Positions 1 through 7,738 of a stretch of 43,270 nt of DNA are shown here, in pieces; the first letter of the stretch is position 1, and each line of letters starts with the position of its first letter. Under the pieces are notes generated by a model, which was not told where the DNA came from, did not search any database, and saw only the letters and a list, made by a program, of their open reading frames with translations. A program made the position numbers and the translations under genes. Source of the DNA: Prochlorococcus sp. AG-412-C21 (GTDB lineage Bacteria > Cyanobacteriota > Cyanobacteriia > PCC-6307 > Cyanobiaceae); NCBI GenBank assembly GCA_003214975.1, contig QCKZ01000009.1, positions 1-43,270 of the forward strand, in the 5' to 3' direction.

Positions 1-560
1 TTTGAATAAAGTATTAAGCGAGGGTAATCATTTCCTAGACCTACCAGTAATCCATGAATTTGAATTCTATCTACCCATACGCCTAACTTACTTTCCGGTG
101 AGGTTATTAAAGTTACCGACGAAGTAAATAAAGAAGTATTATTAACTCTTCCTAATAATCCACCTGGACCAATAACAGGACTACCAATTTCCACTCCATC
201 TTTTGAACCTTTGTTTAATATTATTTGTCTCCACCAACCACCTGTTTTTCTTGAAATAACTGCAGCTGAAACATTATCATTGTTCGATGATTCTTGAAGA
301 GATAAAATTTCACGCAATCTATTATTATCCTTCTTCAGAAGATTTATCTTTATTAAAGATTCTTGATCTATGCTCTTAAGAATAACTTGTTTTTGAAATT
401 GACCAGGCCAAAAAGGCTTTGAAATAAAATAATAAAAGTCCTTATAAATAGATCCTTTTGATATCCTTACAAAAACTAAGAATAAAAAAATTCCAAATAA
501 TATCCAACTGTTCTTTTTATGCCACCAACGACTAGTAGAAATTCGTCGGATATCAAACAT
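1..560 (-). CDS. mreC: Rod shape-determining protein MreC (C-terminus outside window)
   Basis: MreC is the periplasmic-side partner of MreB; it links the cytoplasmic MreB filament to the peptidoglycan synthesis machinery that controls cell shape. Only about the first 186 residues are visible, because the gene runs off the left edge. Translating the minus strand from the ATG at 558-560 gives a basic N-terminus, one hydrophobic anchor around residues 19-33, a stretch rich in charged residues that fits the MreC coiled coil (about 60-90), and then the beta domain, including GGWWRQ, LNKGSKDG and VIGPGGLLGRV. Only 4 bases separate the mreB stop from this start, so the two genes are almost certainly one operon with translational coupling, as is usual for mreBC. 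No frameshift is seen in the visible part. Confidence 0.93.
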   Translation of the reverse strand, partial: MFDIRRISTSRWWHKKNSWILFGIFLFLVFVRISKGSIYKDFYYFISKPFWPGQFQKQVILKSIDQESLIKINLLKKDNNRLREILSLQESSNNDNVSAAVISRKTGGWWRQIILNKGSKDGVEIGSPVIGPGGLLGRVNNTSLFTSSVTLITSPESKLGVWVDRIQIHGLLVGLGNDYPRLILYS

Positions 561-564
561 ATTA

Positions 565-1617
565 TTAATCTCTTATGGCGTTCCTTATAAAATCTGGGGT
601 ATCAACAACTCTTTTAAGTTTTTTAAAATCATCCAAAACCTCCCCACAACCATTTACTACACAAAGAAGTGGGTTTTCTGCAATATGAGTAAAAATTCCC
701 GTTTCATCGCTCAATAAATCATTAATACCTCTTACTAAAGCTCCCCCTCCTGCAAGCATAATCCCCCTATCAACAATATCTGCAGCAAGTTCAGGGGGGG
801 TCCGCTCTAGAGTTCTTTTTACAGCTTCAACTATTTTGCTAAGTGTATCAGCCATTGCTTCTCTTATTTCTCCCGATGTCAAAGTGACTGACCTAGGTAG
901 ACCAGATAAAAGATGTAAACCTCTTACCTCTAAAGTGGTTTTATCAAAATCATCATCTGGAAATGCAGATCCAATTTTAATCTTAATATCTTCTGCAGTT
1001 CTCTCTCCAACAACTAAATTGTGAACTTTTTTAAGGTATAAGGCTATTGATTCATTTATTTCGTCGCCAGCTATTCGAACAGATTCACTTAATACAGTTC
1101 CACCCAAACTTAATACTGCAACCTCAGTAGTACCACCACCAATATCGACAATCATAGTTCCAATTGGATCAGTTACTGGTAATGATGCTCCTATTGCTGC
1201 TGCAACAGGTTCATCAATTAAGTGAACTTCTCTAGCTCCTGCTAATCCAGCTTCTCTTACTGCTCTTCGCTCAACACTGGTCACTCCACTTGGAATACCA
1301 ATAACTATTCTTGGGGCTACTATACCCTTGCCTTCGTTACATTTTTGAATAAATGTTTTTATCATTTGTTCTGCCGCATCAAAATCTGCTATAACCCCAT
1401 CTCTTAGAGGCCTTACAGCTCTTATATTGCCAGGTGTTCTTCCAAGCATTAACTTTGCTTCTTTACCAACAGCCAATGGAATCCCTTCTTCTAAATCCAT
1501 AGCTACCACAGAAGGCTCTTGTAAAACGACACCCTTACCTGATACATGTATAAGAGTATTGGCCGTTCCCAAATCTATGCCAATGTCTCTAGAAAATTTA
1601 AATCTGTTAAAAATCAC
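565..1617 (-). CDS. mreB: Rod shape-determining protein MreB
   Basis: MreB is the bacterial actin homologue. It polymerises on the inner membrane and organises cell-wall elongation. The 350-residue length is normal. The actin-fold nucleotide-binding motifs are intact: [10 protein letters not shown] at 11-20 (phosphate 1), VDIGGGTT at 157-164 (phosphate 2), the connecting [10 protein letters not shown] at 134-143, and [10 protein letters not shown] at 288-297 (adenosine). The start is a GTG at 1615-1617; it places the first motif at the distance usual for the family, and no better ATG lies upstream. The gene is followed by mreC and faces away from ssb. A 107-base divergent spacer holds the promoters for both directions. 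A perfect 10-base palindrome, AAGAATTCTT, lies at 1621-1630, directly before the start. Confidence 0.97.
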   Translation of the reverse strand: MIFNRFKFSRDIGIDLGTANTLIHVSGKGVVLQEPSVVAMDLEEGIPLAVGKEAKLMLGRTPGNIRAVRPLRDGVIADFDAAEQMIKTFIQKCNEGKGIVAPRIVIGIPSGVTSVERRAVREAGLAGAREVHLIDEPVAAAIGASLPVTDPIGTMIVDIGGGTTEVAVLSLGGTVLSESVRIAGDEINESIALYLKKVHNLVVGERTAEDIKIKIGSAFPDDDFDKTTLEVRGLHLLSGLPRSVTLTSGEIREAMADTLSKIVEAVKRTLERTPPELAADIVDRGIMLAGGGALVRGINDLLSDETGIFTHIAENPLLCVVNGCGEVLDDFKKLKRVVDTPDFIRNAIRD

Positions 1618-1736
1618 AATAAGAATTCTTTTTTATAAATAATATATCTATTTTTTGTTAAGCTCTCACAATTCCATAGTTTAGTTATGAATAGCACGCA
1701 AAACTTTGAGCACAAACTGGAAATATGAGTAGTATT

Positions 1737-1749
1737 AAAAAAAAAAAAA
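1737..1749 (+). repeat. Homopolymer run of 13 A before the preferred ssb start
   Basis: Thirteen consecutive A lie between the two in-frame ATG candidates for ssb (1725 and 1752). Such a run can slip during replication or transcription. It would affect only products started at 1725, which supports the downstream start as the robust one. Confidence 0.9.
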
Positions 1750-1751
1750 TT

Positions 1752-2123
1752 ATGGAAATTAACACAATTAACCTAGTGGGTAGGGCTGGCAGAGAACCAG
1801 ATGTCAGATATTTTGAGTCAGGAAGCATAGTAGCGAATTTCACACTTGCTGTTAACCGAAGAAGCAGAGACGAAGAGCCAGACTGGTTTAATTTAGAAAT
1901 ATGGGGTAAACAAGCCCAAATAGCAGCAGATTACGTTAAGAAAGGATCTTTAATTGGAATCACAGGAAGCTTTAAAATTGATAGTTGGAAAGATAAAAAT
2001 ACTGGAGAAGATAGATACAAACCAGTTGTTAGGGTAGATAGATTAAACTTACTAAGCTCCCGAAAAGAGTCTGAAAATAACCAATATTCAAACAACAATA
2101 ACTCTAGTGAAATCCCTTTTTAA
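1752..2123 (+). CDS. ssb: Single-stranded DNA-binding protein
   Basis: SSB coats single-stranded DNA in replication, repair and recombination. The OB-fold begins at NLVGRAGREPDVRYFESG and continues through NFTLAVNRR and DWFNLEIWGKQAQ, as in cyanobacterial SSBs. I chose the ATG at 1752, giving 123 residues, because family members start directly before the first OB strand. An upstream in-frame ATG at 1725 would add nine residues encoded across a run of 13 A (1737-1749). The tail after the OB-fold is short and rich in Ser and Asn. It ends SSEIPF, so the partner-binding tip is recognisable but carries one acidic residue instead of the usual cluster. The gene overlaps the convergent DedA gene by 4 bases. 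It was identified by sequence; whether the longer start is also used is unknown. Confidence 0.93.
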   Translation: MEINTINLVGRAGREPDVRYFESGSIVANFTLAVNRRSRDEEPDWFNLEIWGKQAQIAADYVKKGSLIGITGSFKIDSWKDKNTGEDRYKPVVRVDRLNLLSSRKESENNQYSNNNNSSEIPF

Positions 2124-2779
2124 GCTCTATTTTTTTTAATAAATCTAAGGATTAATTTTATAAAAAAATACAAGAAAATTAAAATTAAAATTGGCTTCAC
2201 AACATATTTGATTTGGTTTAAATAAGTTTCAATAATTGGATAATTTTCACCAAATAAATAGCCTGCATAAGTGAGAAGTGCTACCCATATAAAGCTACCA
2301 AATGTAGTCCAAATCAAAAATTTTCTTAATGGCATCATTTCAATACCAGCAGGAACTGAAATTAAAGTTCTTATACCTGGAACTAATCGACCCCAAAAAA
2401 CTAAAGATACCCCGTATTTCTCAAACCACCTTTTACTTTTAGTTAAATCATTAGAAGAAATTCCTAAGTATTTTCCTTTTTTATCTAGAAAATTGGAAAG
2501 TCTTTTTTCATTTACTAATCTGCCTAAGTAATACCAAGGCAATGAACCTAGTATTGTTCCAAATAAACCCCAGAAAACTAAAATATAGAAATTTAATTTT
2601 TGTTGATAAACGAAAAAGCCTCCTAAGGGCATTATTATTTCTGATGGGATTGGAGGAATTATATTTTCTAAAAACATAGCCAAACAAATAGTAAGGTATG
2701 CAATTGTTGAATTCTTTTCAACCGCCAAACTTATATAGTCAGGAATTGAAGTAAAAAAATTTAGAAAAATTAAACTCAA
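2120..2779 (-). CDS. DedA family integral membrane protein
   Basis: DedA (SNARE-associated/VTT domain) proteins are multi-pass inner-membrane proteins. Family members have been linked to lipid-carrier recycling and membrane homeostasis; the substrate of this one cannot be read from sequence. The family marks are present: FLENIIPPIPSE (37-47) near the N-terminus, a conserved glycine- and arginine-bearing loop, GRLVPGIRTLISVPAG (130-145), and several hydrophobic segments, with a basic C-terminus ending KKNRA. The start is a TTG at 2777-2779; an in-frame TAG lies four codons upstream, and the next Met (35) would remove the first segment. It begins 2 bases after the ahcY stop, so it is probably co-transcribed with ahcY. 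Its 3' end overlaps ssb by 4 bases. Confidence 0.88.
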   Translation of the reverse strand: MSLIFLNFFTSIPDYISLAVEKNSTIAYLTICLAMFLENIIPPIPSEIIMPLGGFFVYQQKLNFYILVFWGLFGTILGSLPWYYLGRLVNEKRLSNFLDKKGKYLGISSNDLTKSKRWFEKYGVSLVFWGRLVPGIRTLISVPAGIEMMPLRKFLIWTTFGSFIWVALLTYAGYLFGENYPIIETYLNQIKYVVKPILILIFLYFFIKLILRFIKKNRA

Positions 2780-2781
2780 AC

Positions 2782-4200
2782 TTAATATCTATAAAGTTCT
2801 GATTTATAAGGTCCCTCAACTGCGACATTAATATAATCAGCCTGTTCTTTGGTTAATTTTGTTAATTTCGCACCAATTTTATCCAAATGTAACCTAGCTA
2901 CCATTTCATCTAAATGTTTTGGTAAAACATAAACTTCTTTAGAATATTGCTCTGACTTATTGAAAAGTTCAATTTGAGCTAATACTTGATTAGTAAAAGA
3001 ATTACTCATAACAAAACTTGGATGTCCAGTCGCACAGCCTAAGTTGACTAATCTACCTTCAGCTAAAAGAATAATTCTGTTTCCACTCGGTAAAGTTATG
3101 TGGTCAACCTGCGGCTTAATATTTTCCCATGAATAATTTTTTAATGAAGCTACGTCAATCTCATTATCAAAATGACCAATATTACAAACAATTGCCTCAT
3201 TCTTCATCTTGACAAGATTGTCATGAGTTATTACCTGATAGTTGCCAGTAGCAGTAACAAAGATATCTATATCTTCAACAACATCGTCTAACGTAACGAC
3301 GCTGAAACCTTCCATTGCCGCTTGAAGAGCGCAAATGGGATCTACTTCAGCAACTTTTACAATTGCACCAAGTCCTCTTAATGACTGTGCTGAGCCTTTA
3401 CCTACATCCCCAAAACCCATTACTAAAGCGACCTTCCCGGCAATCATCACATCTGTCGCGCGCTTAATACTATCAACTAAGGATTCTCTGCAACCATATA
3501 AATTATCAAATTTACTTTTAGTTACTGAATCATTAACGTTAATAGCTGGGAAGGGTAAAGCATTTTGCTTTTGTAATTGATAAAGTCTTGCCACTCCAGT
3601 GGTAGTTTCTTCAGTAACACCAATAATATTACTCTTAATTCTTGAGTAGAAGCTACTATCAGTTTGCAGCTTAGACTTAATAGAAGTGAATAAAGCAATT
3701 TCTTCTTCATTACTAGGTTTATCTAAAACAGACAAATCTTTTTCTGCCTTACTACCAAGTATCAATAATCCAGTTGCATCCCCTCCATCATCAAGAATCA
3801 TATTTGGAGATTCTGAACCCCAATCAAGAATATAGTGGGTGTATTGCCAATATTCATCAAGAGTCTCACCTTTTTTTGCATATACTGAGATTCCTTTATC
3901 TGCAATAGCTGCAGCTGCATGATCTTGGGTTGAAAAAATATTACAAGAAGCCCATTTCACTTCTGCACCAAGATCGACAAGAGTTTCTATTAATACTGCT
4001 GTCTGAATTGTCATATGAAGGCTTCCAGCTATTTTTGCACCTTTAAGTGGCTTTTCAGATTGATATTTATCTCTAAGTGCCATTAATCCTGGCATTTCAG
4101 TTTCTGCGATTTTAATTTCTTTACGACCAAAATCTGATAACGCAATGTCAGAAATTACGAAAGCTGGAACTGATTTTTTAATTGAATTCGCGATAACCAT
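2782..4200 (-). CDS. ahcY: Adenosylhomocysteinase (S-adenosylhomocysteine hydrolase)
   Basis: The enzyme reversibly splits S-adenosylhomocysteine into adenosine and homocysteine. This removes the inhibitory product of all SAM-dependent methylations and feeds the methionine cycle. The 472-residue protein has the NAD-binding motif [11 protein letters not shown] (262-272), the substrate-binding [12 protein letters not shown] (225-236), DDGGD (137-141), and the characteristic C-terminal KSELYRY that reaches into the neighbouring subunit. It carries the roughly 40-residue insertion around 148-190 found in plant and many bacterial enzymes. The ATG start at 4198-4200 is clear. Only 52 bases separate it from divergent tsaE, leaving no space for a SAH riboswitch. 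The DedA gene follows after 2 bases. Confidence 0.98.
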   Translation of the reverse strand: MVIANSIKKSVPAFVISDIALSDFGRKEIKIAETEMPGLMALRDKYQSEKPLKGAKIAGSLHMTIQTAVLIETLVDLGAEVKWASCNIFSTQDHAAAAIADKGISVYAKKGETLDEYWQYTHYILDWGSESPNMILDDGGDATGLLILGSKAEKDLSVLDKPSNEEEIALFTSIKSKLQTDSSFYSRIKSNIIGVTEETTTGVARLYQLQKQNALPFPAINVNDSVTKSKFDNLYGCRESLVDSIKRATDVMIAGKVALVMGFGDVGKGSAQSLRGLGAIVKVAEVDPICALQAAMEGFSVVTLDDVVEDIDIFVTATGNYQVITHDNLVKMKNEAIVCNIGHFDNEIDVASLKNYSWENIKPQVDHITLPSGNRIILLAEGRLVNLGCATGHPSFVMSNSFTNQVLAQIELFNKSEQYSKEVYVLPKHLDEMVARLHLDKIGAKLTKLTKEQADYINVAVEGPYKSELYRY

Positions 4201-4252
4201 ATCTTGTAAATACTTTTTCTATTAAACTATAAATGATTTTCGTATAATTTTT

Positions 4253-4690
4253 GTGTTTATTGAAAATTTAAAAGAGACTTTAAATTTAGGGGAAAAACTC
4301 TCGCAAAAATTAAATCCAGAATCAATTGTTTTATTGCAGGGTCAAATTGGGGTAGGAAAAACTTCATTTGTGCAAGGCATTGCAAAAGGTTTATCTATCT
4401 CAGAGGATATTACAAGCCCTACATTTGCTTTATCTCATCACTATAGTTCCGGAAAAATTCCGCTAATACACCTTGATTTATATAGGTTAGAAAATATTTC
4501 TTCAGCAAAAGAAGTTTTTTTTTCTGAAGAAGAAGAGGCGTTACAAAGCCAAGCTATTTTAGTTATTGAATGGCCAGAATTAATAGAAACATTTGTTGAA
4601 AATTATTGGAAAGTAGAAATTAGTTATGCAAAACATTATGGAAGGCATTATGAAATAAGAGATCCTAAAAATTTATTAACCTTTTCATAA
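4253..4690 (+). CDS. tsaE: tRNA threonylcarbamoyladenosine biosynthesis ATPase TsaE
   Basis: TsaE is the ATPase that supports TsaB/TsaD in making N6-threonylcarbamoyladenosine at position 37 of ANN-decoding tRNAs. The P-loop GQIGVGKTS (30-38), the TSPTF switch (54-58), HLDLYRLE (73-80) and VIEWPEL (104-110) are typical, and 145 residues is a normal length. The start is GTG at 4253; the ATG at 4233 is in another frame. Divergent from ahcY, it would share the 52-base spacer for its promoter. Its last 43 bases overlap the 3' end of the convergent PfkB kinase gene. The other t6A genes are not in the window. Confidence 0.95.
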   Translation: MFIENLKETLNLGEKLSQKLNPESIVLLQGQIGVGKTSFVQGIAKGLSISEDITSPTFALSHHYSSGKIPLIHLDLYRLENISSAKEVFFSEEEEALQSQAILVIEWPELIETFVENYWKVEISYAKHYGRHYEIRDPKNLLTFS

Positions 4691-5646
4691 TCTGGCTGTT
4701 GCTCGATTGCTCCTTCACCAAGACAAGTTAATAATCCACAAACACTTGAAAACTTCAAACAATCTTCTATCTCTAATTCATTTGAAGGATAGCCAGAATT
4801 AACTAACTTTGAAATTAAGCCAGCAAGAAAGGCATCACCTGCTCCAGTAGTATCGACAATTTCTTTTGAATTTGGAGTTTCGGTAGTCCCTTCTAATTTA
4901 TTGATATACCATGAAACAGGGTTTTTCCCATCAGTAATTATTACATCTGGTCTTTTTGACATTTGTTTAGATATTAGCAGAGGATTATCATGCTCAAAAA
5001 ACAAAATCGCTTCTTCCCTGGAAAGTTTTAAAACATGAGCATGATTTAAAAAATTTTTAATTAAACTGATTCTTTCTGTCAAACTAATTTCTGATGAAAA
5101 ACGTGAATAATCCCAAAACACCTCTCTCCAATTCAAATCAATAACTATTTTGACTTCAAATTTATTGGCTTGTTCTAGAAGAAAAAGAATAGTCTCTGCA
5201 GATATTGGAGATGATAGTAAAATCGTTCCCGTAACCAAATATTTTGTTTCTAGAAAAAATTTCTCCAAATTTGGAAGTTCTTTTTCTAATAATTTCTTAC
5301 TAAGAGCTTCGTCAGCAAAGCATGAATGTGAACTTGCTTCAAATCCTGAAAAAAAACGATCTCCAAATTGATCTCTGTCTACATTAACCACGCGAGTAGA
5401 TAAATCATTATCTAACTGCAAGAAATCTAAATTCACTTCCAATTCATTAAATTGCGCAATAAATTTTTTTCCAAAATCATCACTTCCTAAACGTCCGATA
5501 AATAATGAATCTATTTTTAATTTTCTTAATGCACAACAAACATTAGCCGGTGCACCGCCCAAAAAATCTGTAAATCCTTGATTTGACTTATTCCTGATCC
5601 TGTCTATTAAAGCCTCTCCAATACATACAACCTTATTCTTTTTCAT
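4648..5646 (-). CDS. PfkB family carbohydrate kinase (fructokinase-like)
   Basis: This is a ribokinase/PfkB-fold sugar kinase. Both family signatures are present: GGAPANVCCALRKL (30-43) and DTTGAGDAFLAG (265-276), with D271 the expected catalytic base. The overall pattern, including GEALIDRI at the start and RFFSGFEASS near 98-106, resembles bacterial fructokinases, but the sugar specificity is an inference. The length of 332 residues is normal. The ATG at 5644-5646 is preceded by a good Shine-Dalgarno sequence, GAGAGG, 9 bases upstream, uncommon strength for this window. The 3' end overlaps tsaE by 43 bases on the opposite strand. It is divergent from the alpha/beta hydrolase gene. Confidence 0.9.
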   Translation of the reverse strand: MKKNKVVCIGEALIDRIRNKSNQGFTDFLGGAPANVCCALRKLKIDSLFIGRLGSDDFGKKFIAQFNELEVNLDFLQLDNDLSTRVVNVDRDQFGDRFFSGFEASSHSCFADEALSKKLLEKELPNLEKFFLETKYLVTGTILLSSPISAETILFLLEQANKFEVKIVIDLNWREVFWDYSRFSSEISLTERISLIKNFLNHAHVLKLSREEAILFFEHDNPLLISKQMSKRPDVIITDGKNPVSWYINKLEGTTETPNSKEIVDTTGAGDAFLAGLISKLVNSGYPSNELEIEDCLKFSSVCGLLTCLGEGAIEQQPDYEKVNKFLGSLIS

Positions 5647-5737
5647 AAAATAAAACCTCTCTTCTTACCTAAGAATAATTAATCAAAAACAAATAATTTT
5701 TTTTTGAATTAAAGTTTAATTAATAGCTTAATTTATA

Positions 5738-6652
5738 GTGACTTTTAATAAATCTGAAACTTGGAAATGGAAAACTTGGGAAATTTCTTGGTCTTTATCA
5801 AAAAAATCTACTTGCGAAAATAATATAAATATTTTATTAATTCATGGATTTGGAGCTTCCAAAAAACATTGGAGACATAATCAAGATTTTCTTGGCACAA
5901 TTTTTAATTGCTATGCAATTGACTTACTAGGATTCGGAGAAAGTAGTCAGCCTAGTGCTGTATTAAATTACGAACCTTATAAAAAAAATTCAATTAAATA
6001 TTCATTTGACTTGTGGAGTAATCAAATATCAACATTTTGTTCAGAGGTAATAAAATCTCCTGTTTATTTGATAGGAAACTCAATTGGTGGTGTTATTGCA
6101 TTGAAAGCTGCTGAAATTCTCAAAGATGACTGTAAAGGTGTCATTTTGATTGATTGTGCGCAAAGAACTATGGATGATAAGCGCTTAAAAAAAAGTGATG
6201 TTTTGATGAATTTACTCAGACCCATATTAAAAACGTTAGTCAGGCAAAGAATAATTAGCAATACACTTTTTACGAGAGCTGCTAATCGAAAAGTTATAAA
6301 GAAAATACTTGAACAAGCTTACCCCTCAGGAAACAATATAGATGAAGAATTAATTGAAATACTTTATCAACCCTCTAAACGGATAAACTCTAAAGAAGCA
6401 TTTCGTGGCTTTATTAACTTATTTGATGACTATCTTGCTACTGAGCTCTTCGATAAGGTTGGTACTCCAATCCAATTGATTTGGGGAGAAAAAGATCCCT
6501 GGGAATCTTTAAGTGAAGCAAAAGAGTGGAAGAAAAAATTCAAGAATATTAAAAGATTAGATATTATTAAAGGTGCTGGGCATTGTCCTCATGATGAAGA
6601 ACCTGAACAAACAAATAAGTTAATATGTAAATTTCTTCAGGACATAAAATAA
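5738..6652 (+). CDS. Alpha/beta-fold hydrolase
   Basis: The protein has a complete catalytic set for an alpha/beta hydrolase: the oxyanion HGFG at 36-39, the nucleophile elbow GNSIGG at 113-118 (S115), an acid in EKDP (D253), and a late histidine in GAGHCPHDE (H282). It has 304 residues and no signal peptide. The spacing and the text around the nucleophile (PVYLIGNSIGGVIAL) resemble plastid and cyanobacterial pheophytinase/chlorophyll-dephytylase-like hydrolases. This hints at chlorophyll or pheophytin phytyl-ester hydrolysis, but other ester or halide substrates are possible. The start is GTG at 5738; no in-frame ATG gives a fuller protein. The gene converges on the sigma factor gene with a 16-base overlap and is divergent from the sugar kinase. 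Confidence 0.87.
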   Translation: MTFNKSETWKWKTWEISWSLSKKSTCENNINILLIHGFGASKKHWRHNQDFLGTIFNCYAIDLLGFGESSQPSAVLNYEPYKKNSIKYSFDLWSNQISTFCSEVIKSPVYLIGNSIGGVIALKAAEILKDDCKGVILIDCAQRTMDDKRLKKSDVLMNLLRPILKTLVRQRIISNTLFTRAANRKVIKKILEQAYPSGNNIDEELIEILYQPSKRINSKEAFRGFINLFDDYLATELFDKVGTPIQLIWGEKDPWESLSEAKEWKKKFKNIKRLDIIKGAGHCPHDEEPEQTNKLICKFLQDIK

Positions 6653-7638
6653 GCTTCTACATTATCACTAAGTCTCCTCAAACCTCTTAATCCATCTCGC
6701 TCTAGGTTTCTTACTCTATCTCTACTTATTCCTAAGACCCTACCTATACCTGTAAGAGACATTGGCTCATCACCATCCATCCCGTATCTCATTCTTAAAA
6801 CTCTACATTGCAGATCTGGTAATTGATGCAAAAGAGAATGAAGATCGCCTCTCATACAATCCATCTCTATTTGTTCGTCTGGCAAATCCTCACCGCCCGC
6901 TAATAAATCTAATAAAACAGTATCCTCACCATCACCAACTTTTGTTTCAAGACTCACTGGCTGGCCAGCTTTGCACATCAAATCTTTAACATCATCTTCA
7001 GGAAGCTCTACGTATTTCGCAAGTTCACTTACTGTTGGAGTTCTAGACATTTCTTGACTCAACTCTCTTTGACCTTTTTTAAGCTTATTCAACATTTCAG
7101 TTATGTGAATTGGTAGCCTTATTGCCCTACTTTTTTCAGCTATTGCTCTAGTAATACCTTGTCTAATCCACCAGTATGCATATGTTGAAAACTTATAGCC
7201 TCTTGCTGGATCAAATTTTTCTACTCCCCTTACCAAACCTATTGTTCCCTCCTGTATTAAATCTAATAACTCCATATTTCTTTTAGTATATTTTTTTGCA
7301 ACACTTACTACCAACCTTAAATTAGCTGCAACCATTCTTTCTTTGGCCCTCTGTCCTGCTCTCAATCTTTTTTTTATTATGGAAGTAGATAAATTTAATT
7401 TGTTTGATAATTCCTCAATACTTGGCTTATCTCCTGTTAATTCAATAATTTCCAGTTCTGCTCTTTCTACTTGCATATATTCTTGGACCTGCCTACCAAG
7501 AGTAATTTCTTGCTCATGTGATAATAATGGAACCCTACCTATATCCCTCAAATAAGATCTAACAAGGTCGACATCATTACTAGCTTTTAAACTTGATATT
7601 GTGACTAATTTATTCTCACTTAATATTTCGGTAGACAT
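6637..7638 (-). CDS. RNA polymerase sigma factor, RpoD-like (group 2)
   Basis: This sigma-70 family factor recognises promoters for RNA polymerase. Its domains in order are region 1.2 (about 24-58, with RSYLRDIGRVPLL), region 2 (about 100-170, with NLRLVVSVAKKY, DLIQEGTIGLVRGVEKFD and YAYWWIRQ), region 3 (about 172-240) and region 4 (about 264-328, with the helix-turn-helix LTGIGRVLGISRDRVRNLE). There is no acidic region 1.1, and at 333 residues it is shorter than the principal cyanobacterial sigma. It is therefore most likely one of the non-essential group 2 factors used for light, nutrient or diel responses. A short inverted repeat lies 12 bases before the ATG. mgtE lies upstream on the same strand but is separated from it by a likely terminator. 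Confidence 0.93.
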   Translation of the reverse strand: MSTEILSENKLVTISSLKASNDVDLVRSYLRDIGRVPLLSHEQEITLGRQVQEYMQVERAELEIIELTGDKPSIEELSNKLNLSTSIIKKRLRAGQRAKERMVAANLRLVVSVAKKYTKRNMELLDLIQEGTIGLVRGVEKFDPARGYKFSTYAYWWIRQGITRAIAEKSRAIRLPIHITEMLNKLKKGQRELSQEMSRTPTVSELAKYVELPEDDVKDLMCKAGQPVSLETKVGDGEDTVLLDLLAGGEDLPDEQIEMDCMRGDLHSLLHQLPDLQCRVLRMRYGMDGDEPMSLTGIGRVLGISRDRVRNLERDGLRGLRRLSDNVEAYFMS

Positions 7639-7650
7639 GAAAGTTTAATG

Positions 7651-7665
7651 TTGTTTTGTAAACAA
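7651..7665 (-). promoter_or_regulatory. Short inverted repeat in the sigma factor leader
   Basis: TTGTTT (7651-7656) and AAACAA (7660-7665) form a perfect 6-base inverted repeat with a 3-base centre. It ends 12 bases before the sigma factor ATG, where it could be an operator or a small hairpin over the ribosome-binding region. No known consensus was matched. Confidence 0.3.
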
Positions 7666-7691
7666 TACCATTAAGAAATGTAAAGTTAAAC

Positions 7692-7718
7692 AAAAAAATC
7701 CACATTTTTACAAAAATG
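7692..7718 (-). terminator. Likely intrinsic terminator of mgtE
   Basis: On the minus strand, a perfect 7-base inverted repeat (CATTTTT, then GT, then AAAAATG, at 7703-7718) is followed four bases later by seven T (7698 down to 7692). It lies about 20 bases after the mgtE stop. The stem is AT-rich and therefore weak, but position, order and T-run all fit an intrinsic terminator. Confidence 0.5.
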
Positions 7719-7738
7719 AGAATAAATACCTAGTGAAT

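Noticed and set aside
4201..4252. SAH riboswitch before ahcY
   Set aside because: The divergent spacer is 52 bases and has no matching structure.
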